Source: Pseudomonadota bacterium
GTDB lineage: Bacteria; Pseudomonadota; Gammaproteobacteria; Steroidobacterales; Steroidobacteraceae
DNA length: 64,000 bases
Direction: 5' to 3'
Assembly: GCA_018241505.1 (NCBI GenBank)
Contig: JAFEDS010000015.1
Coordinates: forward strand, 183,757 to 247,756
Shown: one piece after another, positions 52,900-64,000 of the stretch
How the letters are laid out: every line of letters starts with the position of its first letter
How positions within the stretch are numbered: the first letter of the stretch is position 1
The notes under the pieces: generated by a model
Told to the model about the DNA's origin: nothing
Database searches by the model: none
What the model saw: only the letters and a program-made list of their open reading frames with translations
Translations under genes and position numbers: made by a program

Positions 52900-54144
52900 A
52901 TGATCCAACCGGTACAGGGGATTCTCGGCGTACTGGTCATGTTGTGTGTTGCCTGGCTGTGCAGCGAGAAGCGCAGGCTCGTGTCCTGGCGCTTTGTTGC
53001 GCTCGGGATGTTCGTTCAAGTCGTACTGGCGACGCTTCTTCTGAAACTGCCGCCGGCGGTTGCGCTCTTTCAGTACATCAATCGCGGCGTGGCGGTCATG
53101 GAGAAGGCGACGCAGGCGGGCACCGCTTTTGTGTTCGGCTTCGTGGGCGGAGCGCCGGCGCCCTACCTGGCATCGGGCGCCGGATCGGACGTGGTACTGG
53201 CATTTCGATTTCTGCCCCTGATCATTGTCATCAGCGCGCTGGCCACCTTGCTCACGTACTTGAAGTTGCTGCCGACGCTGATTCGAATGCTTGCCTGGCT
53301 GGTGGAGCGCGCAATGGGCATCGGGGGAGCCGTGGCATTGTCGGTCGCCGCCAGCCCGTTTCTCGGGATGATTGAATCTCCGATCCTGATTCGGCCGTAC
53401 ATTGCGCGCCTGACACGCAGCGAGCTGTGCATGGTGATGTGCACGGGGTTGGCAACGATAGCGGGCACAGTGCTCGTTATCTACTCGGCGATGCTCGCCC
53501 CCGTCATCCCCAACGCCGCTTCCCACTTGTTGGTTGCGTCAACCATTTCACTGCCCGCTGCGATGGTGATCGCGCGGATGCTGGTACCGGAGGAAGCGGC
53601 TCCCACTCCGGGGGAGCTGAGCGTACCGGTAGTCCACGGCCCCTTCGATGCAATCACCCAGGGCACCGCTCAGGGATTGCAGCTATTCTGGAACATTGTG
53701 GCCGTGCTGTTGGTGTTTGTCGCGCTCGTGAGCCTCACCGACTCCCTGCTCGGCCTGCTGCCCGGTCTGCACGGGGCGCCGATCACGCTGGAGCGACTAT
53801 TGGGCTTTGTGTGCGCACCGCTTGCCTGGCTCATTGGCATACCCTGGAATGAAGCCTCGACCGTGGGGCAGCTCATTGGCACGAAGATTGTTCTCAATGA
53901 GTTGATTGCGTATCGCGAGCTGGCCAGTCTGGGGGTGACCGCCTTGAGCGACCATAGTCGACTCATTACCACCTATGTGCTGTGTGGATTTGCCAACCTC
54001 GGGAGCGTGGGCATCCTGGTGACGGGGTTGTCGACCATGGCGCCTGAACGGCGCGCGGATATCGCATTTTTAGGCGTACGCGCGCTGTTGGGTGGCACGT
54101 TGGCGAACTTCACGACCGCCGCCATCGTCGGGGCTGTCATTTAA
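52900..54144 (+). CDS. CNT-family nucleoside transporter (NupC-like)
   Basis: 414 residues with about ten hydrophobic segments. Key sequences are SPFLGMIESPILIRPYIARLTRSELCMVM (span 159-187), containing the conserved Glu of CNT transporters and the RP(Y)IARLTRSE motif, and the C-terminal NFTTAAIVG. It would bring nucleosides in with Na+ or H+. The upstream regulator suggests substrate-responsive expression. Confidence 0.92.
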   Translation: MIQPVQGILGVLVMLCVAWLCSEKRRLVSWRFVALGMFVQVVLATLLLKLPPAVALFQYINRGVAVMEKATQAGTAFVFGFVGGAPAPYLASGAGSDVVLAFRFLPLIIVISALATLLTYLKLLPTLIRMLAWLVERAMGIGGAVALSVAASPFLGMIESPILIRPYIARLTRSELCMVMCTGLATIAGTVLVIYSAMLAPVIPNAASHLLVASTISLPAAMVIARMLVPEEAAPTPGELSVPVVHGPFDAITQGTAQGLQLFWNIVAVLLVFVALVSLTDSLLGLLPGLHGAPITLERLLGFVCAPLAWLIGIPWNEASTVGQLIGTKIVLNELIAYRELASLGVTALSDHSRLITTYVLCGFANLGSVGILVTGLSTMAPERRADIAFLGVRALLGGTLANFTTAAIVGAVI

Positions 54145-54352
54145 AGGCGGTCTGTGCGGGTTGGGCTGCGCAGAGCTTGCAAACGAGAGTCTGACCGATC
54201 GCCGCTTCCCGCCCCTGTGCTGTTGTGGTCCAGGGACGGTTGATCCACGGAGGGTTGTGGCGTACATGTTGGGTGTGGCCGCACTCGAGGTCTGCTACCC
54301 AGTGCCCCTCGTCATCCCGGTGAAAGCCTATGATCTTGCGGTCCACGCCCAT
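54137..54352 (-). CDS. DUF3565-type small protein
   Basis: 71 residues from ATG 54352: IIGFHRDDEGHWVADLECGH, RHNPPW, a Cys pair in VCKLC, and WTTTAQGR. These match the short DUF3565 family, with Cys/His positioned for a metal ion. It overlaps the transporter gene by 8 bp, tail to tail. Function unknown. Confidence 0.8.
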   Translation of the reverse strand: MGVDRKIIGFHRDDEGHWVADLECGHTQHVRHNPPWINRPWTTTAQGREAAIGQTLVCKLCAAQPAQTAFK

Positions 54353-54870
54353 GGGGGAACAATACTCGCAAACGTCTCGCCAAACCCAGGCGCTTGGGCT
54401 AGGATCGATGTGTCGAATCAGAGAACTATCCGGACCATCGTGCATTCGTGGAGCTATCAGTTCTGCGCACGCCCTCTCTGGCACCGCCGGAAGCATGGGC
54501 TGGTGCGTCGCCCTGTCAGGCGACTCGCCGCCTCATTCCTATCGCGCGCCGGAAATTCAATCATTTGCCTGACCAGCGGTAGAGCAATGACGTCCGGCGG
54601 CGCCCGCGCTTCCTCACTCTCCGTTCCAACCTAGCCTGCCCCGTGAGCTGTCGGTAGCGGTGGATCGCTGTTGGATCCGCTGCCGAGTTTCCGTCTGCTC
54701 GGGGAACTTCAATGTCACCCAAAATCGCCCGGACCTCAAAGGTCCGCAGGTGCCTGCGCCTTCATTTGATACGCGCAGTGCGCTACATGCGGGACAAGAG
54801 AGATGAGTTGATGTGGTAAGGCGCGAACCGGGGTTGCAGTCGCAGCAACCCCGGCTCGCGAGTGCCGGAG
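54353..54870. other. 518-bp region between DUF3565 and KatG genes
   Basis: No gene is supported. It contains the inverted repeat at 54822-54860 and otherwise mixed-frame sequence without recognisable protein or RNA motifs. Confidence 0.5.
54822..54860 (-). terminator. Stem-loop after the KatG gene
   Basis: A 16-bp stem (54822-54837 with 54845-54860; one mismatch) around a 7-nt loop lies 11 bp beyond the KatG stop. No T-tract follows on the minus strand, so it may stabilise the mRNA end or act with Rho. Confidence 0.5.
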
Positions 54871-57093
<2,223 letters not shown>

Positions 57094-57270
57094 ATCTTCA
57101 CTCCATGGCAGGGTGATACCTGATTCTGGAATGAGTCTAAGTTTGGAATCGGCAACGCATCATGGATTGTGTCTATGCCTTCGATAGATGCTTGCTATGG
57201 CGGCATGCAGTCAGCTTTGAGTTGAGCGATACTGCAGTGACCCGTTCGGAAGAATACGGGACTATGGAAA

Positions 57271-59235
57271 GTGAGGGTGGAGCAGTTGAAGCTGTTGATT
57301 CGCTGGACGGGCGTTCTGTCCCTGTTGGTTGCACTGAGCTCAATGAGTCCAACGCCGGCGCGCAGTGCGGAGTGGCTGCCGGCAACCGCCGACGAGCTGC
57401 AGATGACTCGCGAGCCCAAGGCTCCGGGGGCCGCGGCGATCTATCTGTACACGCAGGTAGACCGGGATGACACGGACGCGGTCACCTATTACTACACCCG
57501 CGTCAAGATCCTGACTGAAGAGGGGCGCAAGTACGGCAACGTCGAGATCCCCTACATCAAGGGGGCGGAAAGCGTAAAGGCGATCGAGGCGCGGACCATC
57601 CGCCCTGACGGCAGCGTCGTCCCGTTTGACGGAACCGTGTATGACAAGGCGCTCGCGAACTCACATGGCTCGAGGCTGCTGGCGAAGACATTCACCATGC
57701 CGGAGGTACAGCCCGGCTGTATTGTTGAATACCGGTTCCGCTACCAGCAGGCGGCAGGCTTTGTATTCGACTCCCACTGGATCCTCAGCCAGGATCTGTT
57801 CACTCGCAATGCCAAGTACTCACTGGTGCCGTCCCGGTTTTTCGCACTGCAGTGGAGTTGGCCGCGAGGCATTCCCGACGGCTCCAGCGTTCCCGCCCAG
57901 GACCACGGCAGAATCCGGCTCGAAACTCACGATGTGCCGGCGTTCGTCACTGAAGAGTTGATGCCGCCGGAAAACGAGCTCAAGTCGCGGGTTGACTTCA
58001 TCTACCTGGCGGATCAAAAACCACAGAACGATCCGGCCAAATTCTGGAAGAGTTACGGCCAAAGGGCCTTCCACGAGTTGACCCGGTTCACGGATTATCC
58101 CAAGGACATGCAGCGGGCTGTGGCCCAGGTGGTGCAGCCAACGGACGCACCCGAGGTGAAGTTGCGCAAGATCTACGCCCGGATCGGGCAAATGCGCAAC
58201 ACCAGCTTTGAGCGCCGCAAGACTGAAGAAGAGGCCAAGCGCGAGCACCAGAACCCCGCGCACGACGTCCGGGATGTCTGGAAGCGCGACTCAGGCGATG
58301 CTTCCGATCTGACCTATCTGTTTGTTGCTCTGGCACGCGCCGCGGGATTCCGCGCCGACCTGGCACTGGTTTCCACGCGGGATCGATACTTCTTCCAGAA
58401 GCGGCTGATGAATCCCGGTCAGATGAATTCGAGCGTGGTGGCCGTGAACCTGGAGGGCAAGGATGTTTATCTCGACCCGAGTGTGCCGTTCACGCCTTTT
58501 GGGTTGCTGCCGTGGAATGAGACGGCGGTGGAAACGTTGCGGCTGAATGAGGACGGCGGCACCTGGGGGAGCATTGTGCTGCCGCCGGCGTCGGCCTCGC
58601 GAATCGAGCGCAAGGCACAGCTCAAAATGGACCAGCAGGGCTCACTCTCCGGCAAGCTGACCGTGCAATACATCGGGTTGGAAGCCGGTTGGCGGCGCCT
58701 GGCCGAACGCAACGAAGACGATACGGATCGCAAGCAATTTCTCGAGGACGAAGTCAGGTCTGCCGTGCCCACGGGCATTGAAATCAAAATGCTCAATACA
58801 CCGGACTGGAAGAGCGCCGATGAGCCGCTGGTGGTGGAATTCGATTTGCAGGTCCCCGGCTGGGCCGCCGCCGTCGGTAAGCGGCAACTGATGAAAGTCG
58901 GGTTGTTCGGCAACGAGGACGATCACACGTTCGAGCACAGCACGCGTGTCCAACCCATGTACTTCGATTTTCCCTATCAGCGCTCGGATGACATCGTGAT
59001 GGAGCTGCCCGCGGGCCTGAAGGTCGCGAGCCTGCCCAAAAACCAGAAAGTCGCCGCCAGCACCGCCGTCTATGCCTACGACCTCAGCGCCGACTCGCAC
59101 GACAACCTGGTGCACCTCAGCCGCAACCTCACCATCAACATGCTGTTAGTGGACGCCAAGTACTACCCGGAAGTACGGAACTTCTATCAATCGGTCCGGA
59201 CAGGCGACGAAGAGCAGATCGTCGTGGCACCATGA
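57271..59235 (+). CDS. DUF3857/transglutaminase-like exported protein without catalytic Cys
   Basis: 654 residues from GTG 57271 with a signal peptide (cut near ARS-A). It has an N-terminal DUF3857 domain (about 50-230), then a transglutaminase-like fold. Where active members read GDCKDK, this protein has GDASDL near residue 345, so the catalytic Cys is replaced by Ala and peptide cross-linking activity is not expected. It is followed with a 4-bp ATGA overlap by a paralogue that keeps the Cys. Confidence 0.88.
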   Translation: MRVEQLKLLIRWTGVLSLLVALSSMSPTPARSAEWLPATADELQMTREPKAPGAAAIYLYTQVDRDDTDAVTYYYTRVKILTEEGRKYGNVEIPYIKGAESVKAIEARTIRPDGSVVPFDGTVYDKALANSHGSRLLAKTFTMPEVQPGCIVEYRFRYQQAAGFVFDSHWILSQDLFTRNAKYSLVPSRFFALQWSWPRGIPDGSSVPAQDHGRIRLETHDVPAFVTEELMPPENELKSRVDFIYLADQKPQNDPAKFWKSYGQRAFHELTRFTDYPKDMQRAVAQVVQPTDAPEVKLRKIYARIGQMRNTSFERRKTEEEAKREHQNPAHDVRDVWKRDSGDASDLTYLFVALARAAGFRADLALVSTRDRYFFQKRLMNPGQMNSSVVAVNLEGKDVYLDPSVPFTPFGLLPWNETAVETLRLNEDGGTWGSIVLPPASASRIERKAQLKMDQQGSLSGKLTVQYIGLEAGWRRLAERNEDDTDRKQFLEDEVRSAVPTGIEIKMLNTPDWKSADEPLVVEFDLQVPGWAAAVGKRQLMKVGLFGNEDDHTFEHSTRVQPMYFDFPYQRSDDIVMELPAGLKVASLPKNQKVAASTAVYAYDLSADSHDNLVHLSRNLTINMLLVDAKYYPEVRNFYQSVRTGDEEQIVVAP

Positions 59236-61211
59236 AAATCACCCGCGCTCCGCGCTATTGCGGGTACGTTCTGCTCCTGGGTTTCGGTACTACAGCCGCG
59301 GCGTGGGGTCCGCCTCAATGGGTGCAGGCGCAGGTGAATGCACCCACGCCCGAGCACGATGAGAAGGCGAACGGGGTACTGTTATATTCGGAAACAGTAT
59401 TGACCGCGAAGCCCAACGGCAAGCTGCTGCGGCTCGACCGCAGAGCCTACCGTATCCTGCGTCCCGATGGCCGCGACCTCGGCCTCGTGCGGGTCGACCT
59501 GGATGCGCAAACCAAGCTCAACAGCCTGCATGCCTGGAGCCTGCCCGCAACCGGCAAGGGCTATGACGTAGGCGAACGCGACGCCCTGGAAACTTCCCTG
59601 CCCGGGGTCCAGAACGGCGAGCTGATGAGTGATTTGCGCACGAAACTACTGCGCATTCCGGCGGCTGTGCCCGGAAGCATCGTGGCCTATGAGTGGGAGG
59701 TGGAGGAACGACCCTATCAATTGACGGATGAGTGGTTGTTCGAAGACACCGTGCCGGTTCGCGAGACTCACTACACCTTGCAACTACCGCCGGGGTGGTC
59801 ATACAAGGTCACCTGGCTCAATCACAGTGAACAGGCTGCCGGTCCCTCCGCAAATACCTGGGTCCTGCAGAACCTGAAGGCCATCGAGGTTGAGGAGCGC
59901 ATGCCCCCCTGGCGCGGGATCGCGGGCCGTATGGTGGTGTCATTGCAACCTCCCAACGGAATGCCGCGGGGATTCTCGAGTTGGAGCGAAATGGGGCGTT
60001 GGTACCAGGACCTCGCCCGGGGCCGCAGCGAGCCTTCGCCGCAGATCAAGCAAAAAGTTGCGGAGCTCACGCAGGGAAGTACCACTACGCTGGACAAGAT
60101 GAAACGGCTGGCCGCGTTCGTGCAGGACGACATCCGCTATGTTGCCATCGAGCTGGGGGTCGGCGGACTGCAGCCGCACAGCGCAGCAGAGGTGCTCACA
60201 CACAGCTACGGTGACTGCAAGGACAAGGCAACGTTGCTGAAGTCGATGTTGGCTGAGATTGGCGTCACATCCGATTATTTCATCATCAACACCGAGCGCG
60301 GCTCCATCACCCGGGATACGCCCGCCAACCTCGGGTTCAATCACGCCATTCTGGCGATCCAACTGCCGGCCGGACTCGAAGACCCGTCGCTGCTGGCGAC
60401 GGACATGCAGCACGGCAGGATCCTGTTTTTCGATCCCACCGATCCGTTGACGCCCTTCGGCAACCTGCGCGGCTCCTTGCAGGCCAACTATGGGCTGTTG
60501 ATAACGCCCGACGGCGGCGTCCTCACGAGCACCCCCAAGTTGGCGGGACGGTTGAATTCCATCGACCGTACCGCGAACATGACTCTGGATGAGAACGGCA
60601 TGCTGCACGGGGATATCCATGAGGTGTGGAGCGGCGACCGGGCATCGGACCAACGCGCCATCGCGCGCGCCTCGAGCCAGGAAACGGATCGGATCAAGCC
60701 GGTGGAGTCGGTCGCGGCAGAGTCGTTCACATCGTTTGACATCGTGAAAGCCACTGTGAGCGCCGTCCGCGTGAATGACCGGCCGGTTGAATGGTCTTAC
60801 AGTGTGGAAGCCCCTCACTATGCCAAGGCGGCGGGTGAGCTGATCCTGGTGCGGCCGCGGGTGGTGGGCAGCAAGACGAGCGGATTGCTGGAAACACCGA
60901 AGCCGCGCCATTTCCCGATTGAGTTCAGGGGCGCGGAACGGGACTCGGATGTGTTCGAGATCGAGCTGCCGCCGAAGTATGTGGTGGATGAGCTGCCGCC
61001 GCCGGTGAACGCGGATTTTGGGTTTGTTGCCTATCAGAGCCGGACGGAGGCGGTGGGGCACAAGTTGCGATATACGCGGACCTATGAAGTGCGGGATCTG
61101 AGTGTGCCGGTGGACAAGGCGGAGCAGTTGAAGAAGTTTTATCGGATCATTCTGGCGGATGAGCGCGCGCTGGCGGTGTTGAAGTTGGGTTCGGAATCGC
61201 CGGGGCGGTGA
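59232..61211 (+). CDS. DUF3857/transglutaminase-like exported protein with intact GDC motif
   Basis: 659 residues, start overlapping the previous stop (ATGA). Signal peptide cut near AAA-W. DUF3857 region about 50-230, then the transglutaminase core with FVQDDIRYVAIELG and SYGDCKDKATLL, with a downstream His/Asp (FNHAILAI, FDPTDP). C-terminal beta-rich domain. Related tandem genes are common in gammaproteobacteria, but the substrate is unknown; it may process a cell-envelope protein. Confidence 0.9.
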   Translation: MKITRAPRYCGYVLLLGFGTTAAAWGPPQWVQAQVNAPTPEHDEKANGVLLYSETVLTAKPNGKLLRLDRRAYRILRPDGRDLGLVRVDLDAQTKLNSLHAWSLPATGKGYDVGERDALETSLPGVQNGELMSDLRTKLLRIPAAVPGSIVAYEWEVEERPYQLTDEWLFEDTVPVRETHYTLQLPPGWSYKVTWLNHSEQAAGPSANTWVLQNLKAIEVEERMPPWRGIAGRMVVSLQPPNGMPRGFSSWSEMGRWYQDLARGRSEPSPQIKQKVAELTQGSTTTLDKMKRLAAFVQDDIRYVAIELGVGGLQPHSAAEVLTHSYGDCKDKATLLKSMLAEIGVTSDYFIINTERGSITRDTPANLGFNHAILAIQLPAGLEDPSLLATDMQHGRILFFDPTDPLTPFGNLRGSLQANYGLLITPDGGVLTSTPKLAGRLNSIDRTANMTLDENGMLHGDIHEVWSGDRASDQRAIARASSQETDRIKPVESVAAESFTSFDIVKATVSAVRVNDRPVEWSYSVEAPHYAKAAGELILVRPRVVGSKTSGLLETPKPRHFPIEFRGAERDSDVFEIELPPKYVVDELPPPVNADFGFVAYQSRTEAVGHKLRYTRTYEVRDLSVPVDKAEQLKKFYRIILADERALAVLKLGSESPGR

Positions 61212-61657
61212 TGTTGGATCAAGTCCCACAGATTGCCGTACAGGTCCTGGAACACCGCCACGGTTCCGTAGGGCTCGTCACGGGGCTCGCGCACAAAGAC
61301 AACGCCTTTGGCAACCAGAGCGTGGTAGTCACGCCAGAAGTCATCCGTACATAAAAATAAGAAGATGCGCCCACCGGTCTGGTTGCCGACTCGGGCGGCT
61401 TGCTCGTCGCCCACCGCGCGGGCGAGGAGCAGGCGGGACTCTTTGGCGCCGGGAGGGGCAACGACCACCCAGCGCTTGTTTTGCTCGGCAATGGGAGTGT
61501 CTTCAATCAGCTCGAAGCCCAGTGTGCCCACAAAGAACCGTAATGCCTCGTCATAGTCGCGAACGACCAACGCAGTGAGGCCGATGTATTGATTCACTTG
61601 CTTTGCGTCATAGTCGCCATAGGTGTGCCGAAGGTTAGCGCGCTTTGTAACTTCCAC
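61139..61657 (-). CDS. Glyoxalase/VOC protein with a Uma2-like N-terminal head
   Basis: 172 residues from GTG 61657. Residues about 23-150 are a VOC/glyoxalase-resistance domain (IGLTALVVRDYDEALRFF, then AVFQDLYGNLWDLIQ with the terminal Glu/Asp-type metal region). The first 16 residues (MEVTKR...RHTYGDY) are not part of that family and match the head of the Uma2 copies at 12 of 16 positions. The stop lies 73 bp inside the convergent transglutaminase gene. The VOC domain normally begins at about MNQYIGL. Confidence 0.8.
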   Translation of the reverse strand: MEVTKRANLRHTYGDYDAKQVNQYIGLTALVVRDYDEALRFFVGTLGFELIEDTPIAEQNKRWVVVAPPGAKESRLLLARAVGDEQAARVGNQTGGRIFLFLCTDDFWRDYHALVAKGVVFVREPRDEPYGTVAVFQDLYGNLWDLIQHHRPGDSEPNFNTASARSSARMIR

Positions 61658-61726
61658 GTTAGAAATGACGTCGGGCGCAGACGCCGGCTTTACGGATGAG
61701 CTCGCGCTTCACGCTCAATTCAGGGT

Positions 61727-62128
61727 CTATTCGATGACCTCGTCGGAGCCGCCAAAACGGGCGGGCAGATCCCGGTAGTGTGGAAGATGATCCTGGACGG
61801 GTGCGGTGGCGTAGCGGCACTGGATGTGGAACTGTGGTTCAAACAGGCCGTGCGGTAACAGGTCACCATTCACTCCACGCACGGGTTGACCCGGTACCTC
61901 GGCGAACAGGAAAGTCCCGCATTGCTTACACCGGGTCCGAGGGCTGGTTTTCAGAGTGAAGACCGCCGTTTCGCCGCTCGACACCCCGACGTTTTGTGCC
62001 GGATACAGGCTGCAGCAATACGCTTTCCCGTGGACTGACTGGCAGTCGTCACAATGACAAACATACTGGAGGATCGCTGCGCCGGAGATCTCCACCTGGA
62101 CGGCGCCGCAGGAACATTGAATTCGCAT
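61727..62128 (-). CDS. GFA-like (CENP-V/glutathione-dependent formaldehyde-activating) protein
   Basis: 133 residues from ATG 62128. Zinc ligands appear in CSCGAV, CHCDDCQ and CKQCG, the full set of the GFA fold. Related proteins bind glutathione adducts; the actual substrate here is not known. No formaldehyde-dehydrogenase gene is adjacent. Confidence 0.9.
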   Translation of the reverse strand: MRIQCSCGAVQVEISGAAILQYVCHCDDCQSVHGKAYCCSLYPAQNVGVSSGETAVFTLKTSPRTRCKQCGTFLFAEVPGQPVRGVNGDLLPHGLFEPQFHIQCRYATAPVQDHLPHYRDLPARFGGSDEVIE

Positions 62129-62224
62129 ATTTCGTTTCGGGAGCGAGCGTAAGATCAACGTTCGGCTCGGTCTGCGAGCCCTATTAAAGAAGTGAGTCCC
62201 AACTCATCGACAAAAGAGGTTGCT

Positions 62225-63508
62225 ATGGCAACTAAATACCCGCTCTGTTGGACACGTGCTGCAATTGGGCTTTTCCTGTGCTGGGCCGCTTGCACTATGG
62301 CACAGACGCCCGCGAGCAGTCGCGGCCCCGCTGCGGCCGAGCTCGAACGTCTAGTAGCCGCCAATCCCGAGCTCAAACGCCTCCTCGTGACGTCAATCGA
62401 GCGCGCTCGCCAGGTCAACCCCGATCCGAAAACAAATCCCATCCAGTCGCTCAGTCAATACTACGATTTCATCTCATGGGCTGAGCGGGCCACGCCGGGA
62501 AATCTGCTCGAGCCCCGACCGAACGCCACCCTTTACCAACGCCTCGACCAGAGCCTCGGATACCTGTACTTCATTTGTGACCAGCCCCTTCCGGAGCTCG
62601 CGGGAAAGGGGTACTTCAACAACTCGTTGCAATACGTCGAACCCTTTGCTTCCTGGAACAGACGCTTCGTCCGGTCCTGGGGTGCCTTCCTGAGCTCGCC
62701 GCAATCCTGGGATGCGCAGCTTCTGCGTCTGGCCAGCGCGGACCCCATATTCGGACTGGATCGCGGGTGGTATGAGGACCCGTCACACTGGAGGACCTTC
62801 AACCAGTTCTTCGCTCGAAAGCTCGCGTCCCCCGCGAAACGGCCGATTGCGGCGCCAGCCGACGGGTCGGTCATCGCATCTCCCGTCGACTCCATTCCCC
62901 AGGGTGCCTGGGCCATCGGCTCTGATTCACGGACACGTGAAAAGCAGGGCGTTCCCATCAAGACCGGTACCGTCCAGTCAGTGACGCAATTGATCGGCGA
63001 GACGAGCCGGTACAAGAACGCTTTCGCCGGGGGCACACTCACCCATTTGTTTCTGGATGTCGGCGACTATCACCACTATCACTTTCCGTTGGGTGGGATT
63101 GTGCGGGAGGTGCACGTGATTCCGGGAGGCGAAGTGGCCGGAGGTTACATTACCTGGGATGCCACGAACCGCCGTTATGCGTTCGACCCCTCGTCGATCG
63201 GGTGGCAGTCGCTCGAGACTCGCGGCTCGCTGATTCTGGAAACCGAGGCATTCGGTCTCGTGGCCCTGCTGCCCATTGGCATGTCGCCGGTGAGCTCGGT
63301 CAATTTCGATCCCGCCTTGAAGGAGGGTGTGAGAGTGCGTAAGGGCGATCACCTCGGTTACTTTCTTTTCGGAGGATCGGACTTCGTGATGGTGTTCCAG
63401 GCAGGCTACACGCTGACACTCGATTCACCGCGCGAGACGTCGGGGAATGCATATTCACACGTGTTGGCGGGAGAGCGCTTGGGGAACTTGCGGCGCAGCG
63501 CGAACTAA
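62225..63508 (+). CDS. psd: Exported phosphatidylserine decarboxylase-like protein
   Basis: 427 residues from ATG 62225 with AGAGG 6 nt upstream and a Sec signal peptide (cut near MAQ). The PSD domain fills the C-terminal two thirds: FARKL, PADGSV, the catalytic-core YHHYHFP, and the FGGS self-cleavage site (GGS in place of LGST) giving the pyruvoyl group. Most PSDs are cytoplasmic-side membrane enzymes without signal peptides, so export is unusual. It converges on the rRNA operon. Confidence 0.88.
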   Translation: MATKYPLCWTRAAIGLFLCWAACTMAQTPASSRGPAAAELERLVAANPELKRLLVTSIERARQVNPDPKTNPIQSLSQYYDFISWAERATPGNLLEPRPNATLYQRLDQSLGYLYFICDQPLPELAGKGYFNNSLQYVEPFASWNRRFVRSWGAFLSSPQSWDAQLLRLASADPIFGLDRGWYEDPSHWRTFNQFFARKLASPAKRPIAAPADGSVIASPVDSIPQGAWAIGSDSRTREKQGVPIKTGTVQSVTQLIGETSRYKNAFAGGTLTHLFLDVGDYHHYHFPLGGIVREVHVIPGGEVAGGYITWDATNRRYAFDPSSIGWQSLETRGSLILETEAFGLVALLPIGMSPVSSVNFDPALKEGVRVRKGDHLGYFLFGGSDFVMVFQAGYTLTLDSPRETSGNAYSHVLAGERLGNLRRSAN

Positions 63509-63514
63509 AAGACA

Positions 63515-63546
63515 AAACCCCCGAGATCTTGCGACCTCGGGGGTTT
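63515..63546. terminator. Bidirectional intrinsic terminator between psd and rRNA operon
   Basis: A perfect 11-bp inverted repeat (AAACCCCCGAG, 63515-63525, with 63536-63546) around a 10-nt loop, with A/T runs on both sides. It should end transcription of psd on one side and of the rRNA operon on the other. Confidence 0.85.
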
Positions 63547-63555
63547 CGATTAAGA

Positions 63556-63672
63556 GCCTGGCAGTGACCTACTCTGGCATGCCTGCAAGGCACACTACCA
63601 TCGGCGCAGAGCGTTTTCACTTCCGAGTTCGGAATGGGATCGGGTGGTTCCCGCTCGCTATGGCCGCCAGGC
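63556..63672 (-). rRNA. rrf: 5S ribosomal RNA
   Basis: About 117 nt on the minus strand with GCCTGGCGGCCATAGCGAG at the 5' end, CCGAACTCGGAAGTGAAA in the middle and complementary ends (GCCTGGC/GCCAGGC). This is the conserved gammaproteobacterial 5S sequence. Confidence 0.97.
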
Positions 63673-63827
63673 AAACTGTTCGAGGTTCACGTGGCGGGCT
63701 GTTACACCCGCCACGAGCGCCTCTAATCCGGTTGGTTTTTTGTTTCGACGCTCGTCGCGTTCAACATGTTCGATGATCGCTTCATCGATTGCATCAATAA
63801 CCATCAAGCAAACCGCTTGAGGTTATA

Positions 63828-64000
<173 letters not shown>

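Noticed and set aside
54540-54620. Possible tRNA-like segment (GGTAGAGCAA)
   Set aside because: No cloverleaf can be drawn; acceptor and anticodon stems are missing.
63300-63776. Open frames across the 5S rRNA region
   Set aside because: They translate structural RNA and its flanks.

Overview
The window is chromosomal DNA of a high-GC, Gram-negative bacterium. Outer-membrane barrels, a TonB receptor, many Sec/Tat signal peptides, lipoproteins, an ECF sigma/NrsF pair and the gene repertoire suggest a gammaproteobacterium of the Steroidobacteraceae/Xanthomonadales type. That placement is inference from gene content. The right edge enters an rRNA operon on the minus strand (5S complete, 3' end of 23S), which confirms a core chromosomal location. 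No phage, insertion sequence, CRISPR array or tRNA gene was recognised.

Layout. 1-8.4 kb: a multihaem c-type cytochrome (cut by the left edge) overlaps a large envelope protein (AMIN-like, SPOR-like, TPR, beta-barrel) and a lipoprotein. Convergent to these is a minus-strand operon of porin-like protein, PstS-like binding protein, sensor kinase and receiver-only regulator. 8.4-12.8 kb: a NarL-type regulator, then a PQQ alcohol dehydrogenase carrying the Asp-Tyr-Asp signature of lanthanide enzymes, with its MxaJ/XoxJ-like partner and a small cytochrome c. 13.6-20.4 kb: a minus-strand uptake-like cluster (TonB receptor, NMT1/SsuA-like binding protein, Sco, cupredoxin, permease, ATPase). 20.5-23.4 kb: a second PstS-like protein plus kinase plus receiver set, paralogous to the first.

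23.5-48 kb holds mostly single housekeeping or accessory genes: XRE regulator, AlkB-like oxygenase, a ribokinase-GNAT fusion, S33 peptidase, redoxin lipoprotein, sulfotransferase, M20 peptidases, class I fumarase, MBL hydrolase, Cys/Met-metabolism PLP enzyme, beta-propeller, ECF sigma with NrsF, GNATs, dienelactone hydrolase, and a Moco oxidoreductase with cytochrome b. Decayed genes (serine hydrolase, BrnA-like antitoxin, SnoaL-like protein) lie among them. 48-63.5 kb: HAF-repeat protein, a degenerate receiver-wHTH-PAS protein, PhyH oxygenase, a winged-helix regulator with a nucleoside transporter, exported KatG, two DUF3857/transglutaminase-like proteins, a VOC protein, a GFA-like protein and exported phosphatidylserine decarboxylase.

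Themes. Periplasmic redox chemistry is prominent (multihaem cytochrome, PQQ enzyme with cytochrome, Sco/cupredoxin, Moco enzyme/cytochrome b, exported KatG). Uma2-family genes are scattered: three intact copies sharing a conserved 12-nt box before the start codon, one 3' relic, and one copy whose first 16 codons now appear to head an unrelated VOC gene.
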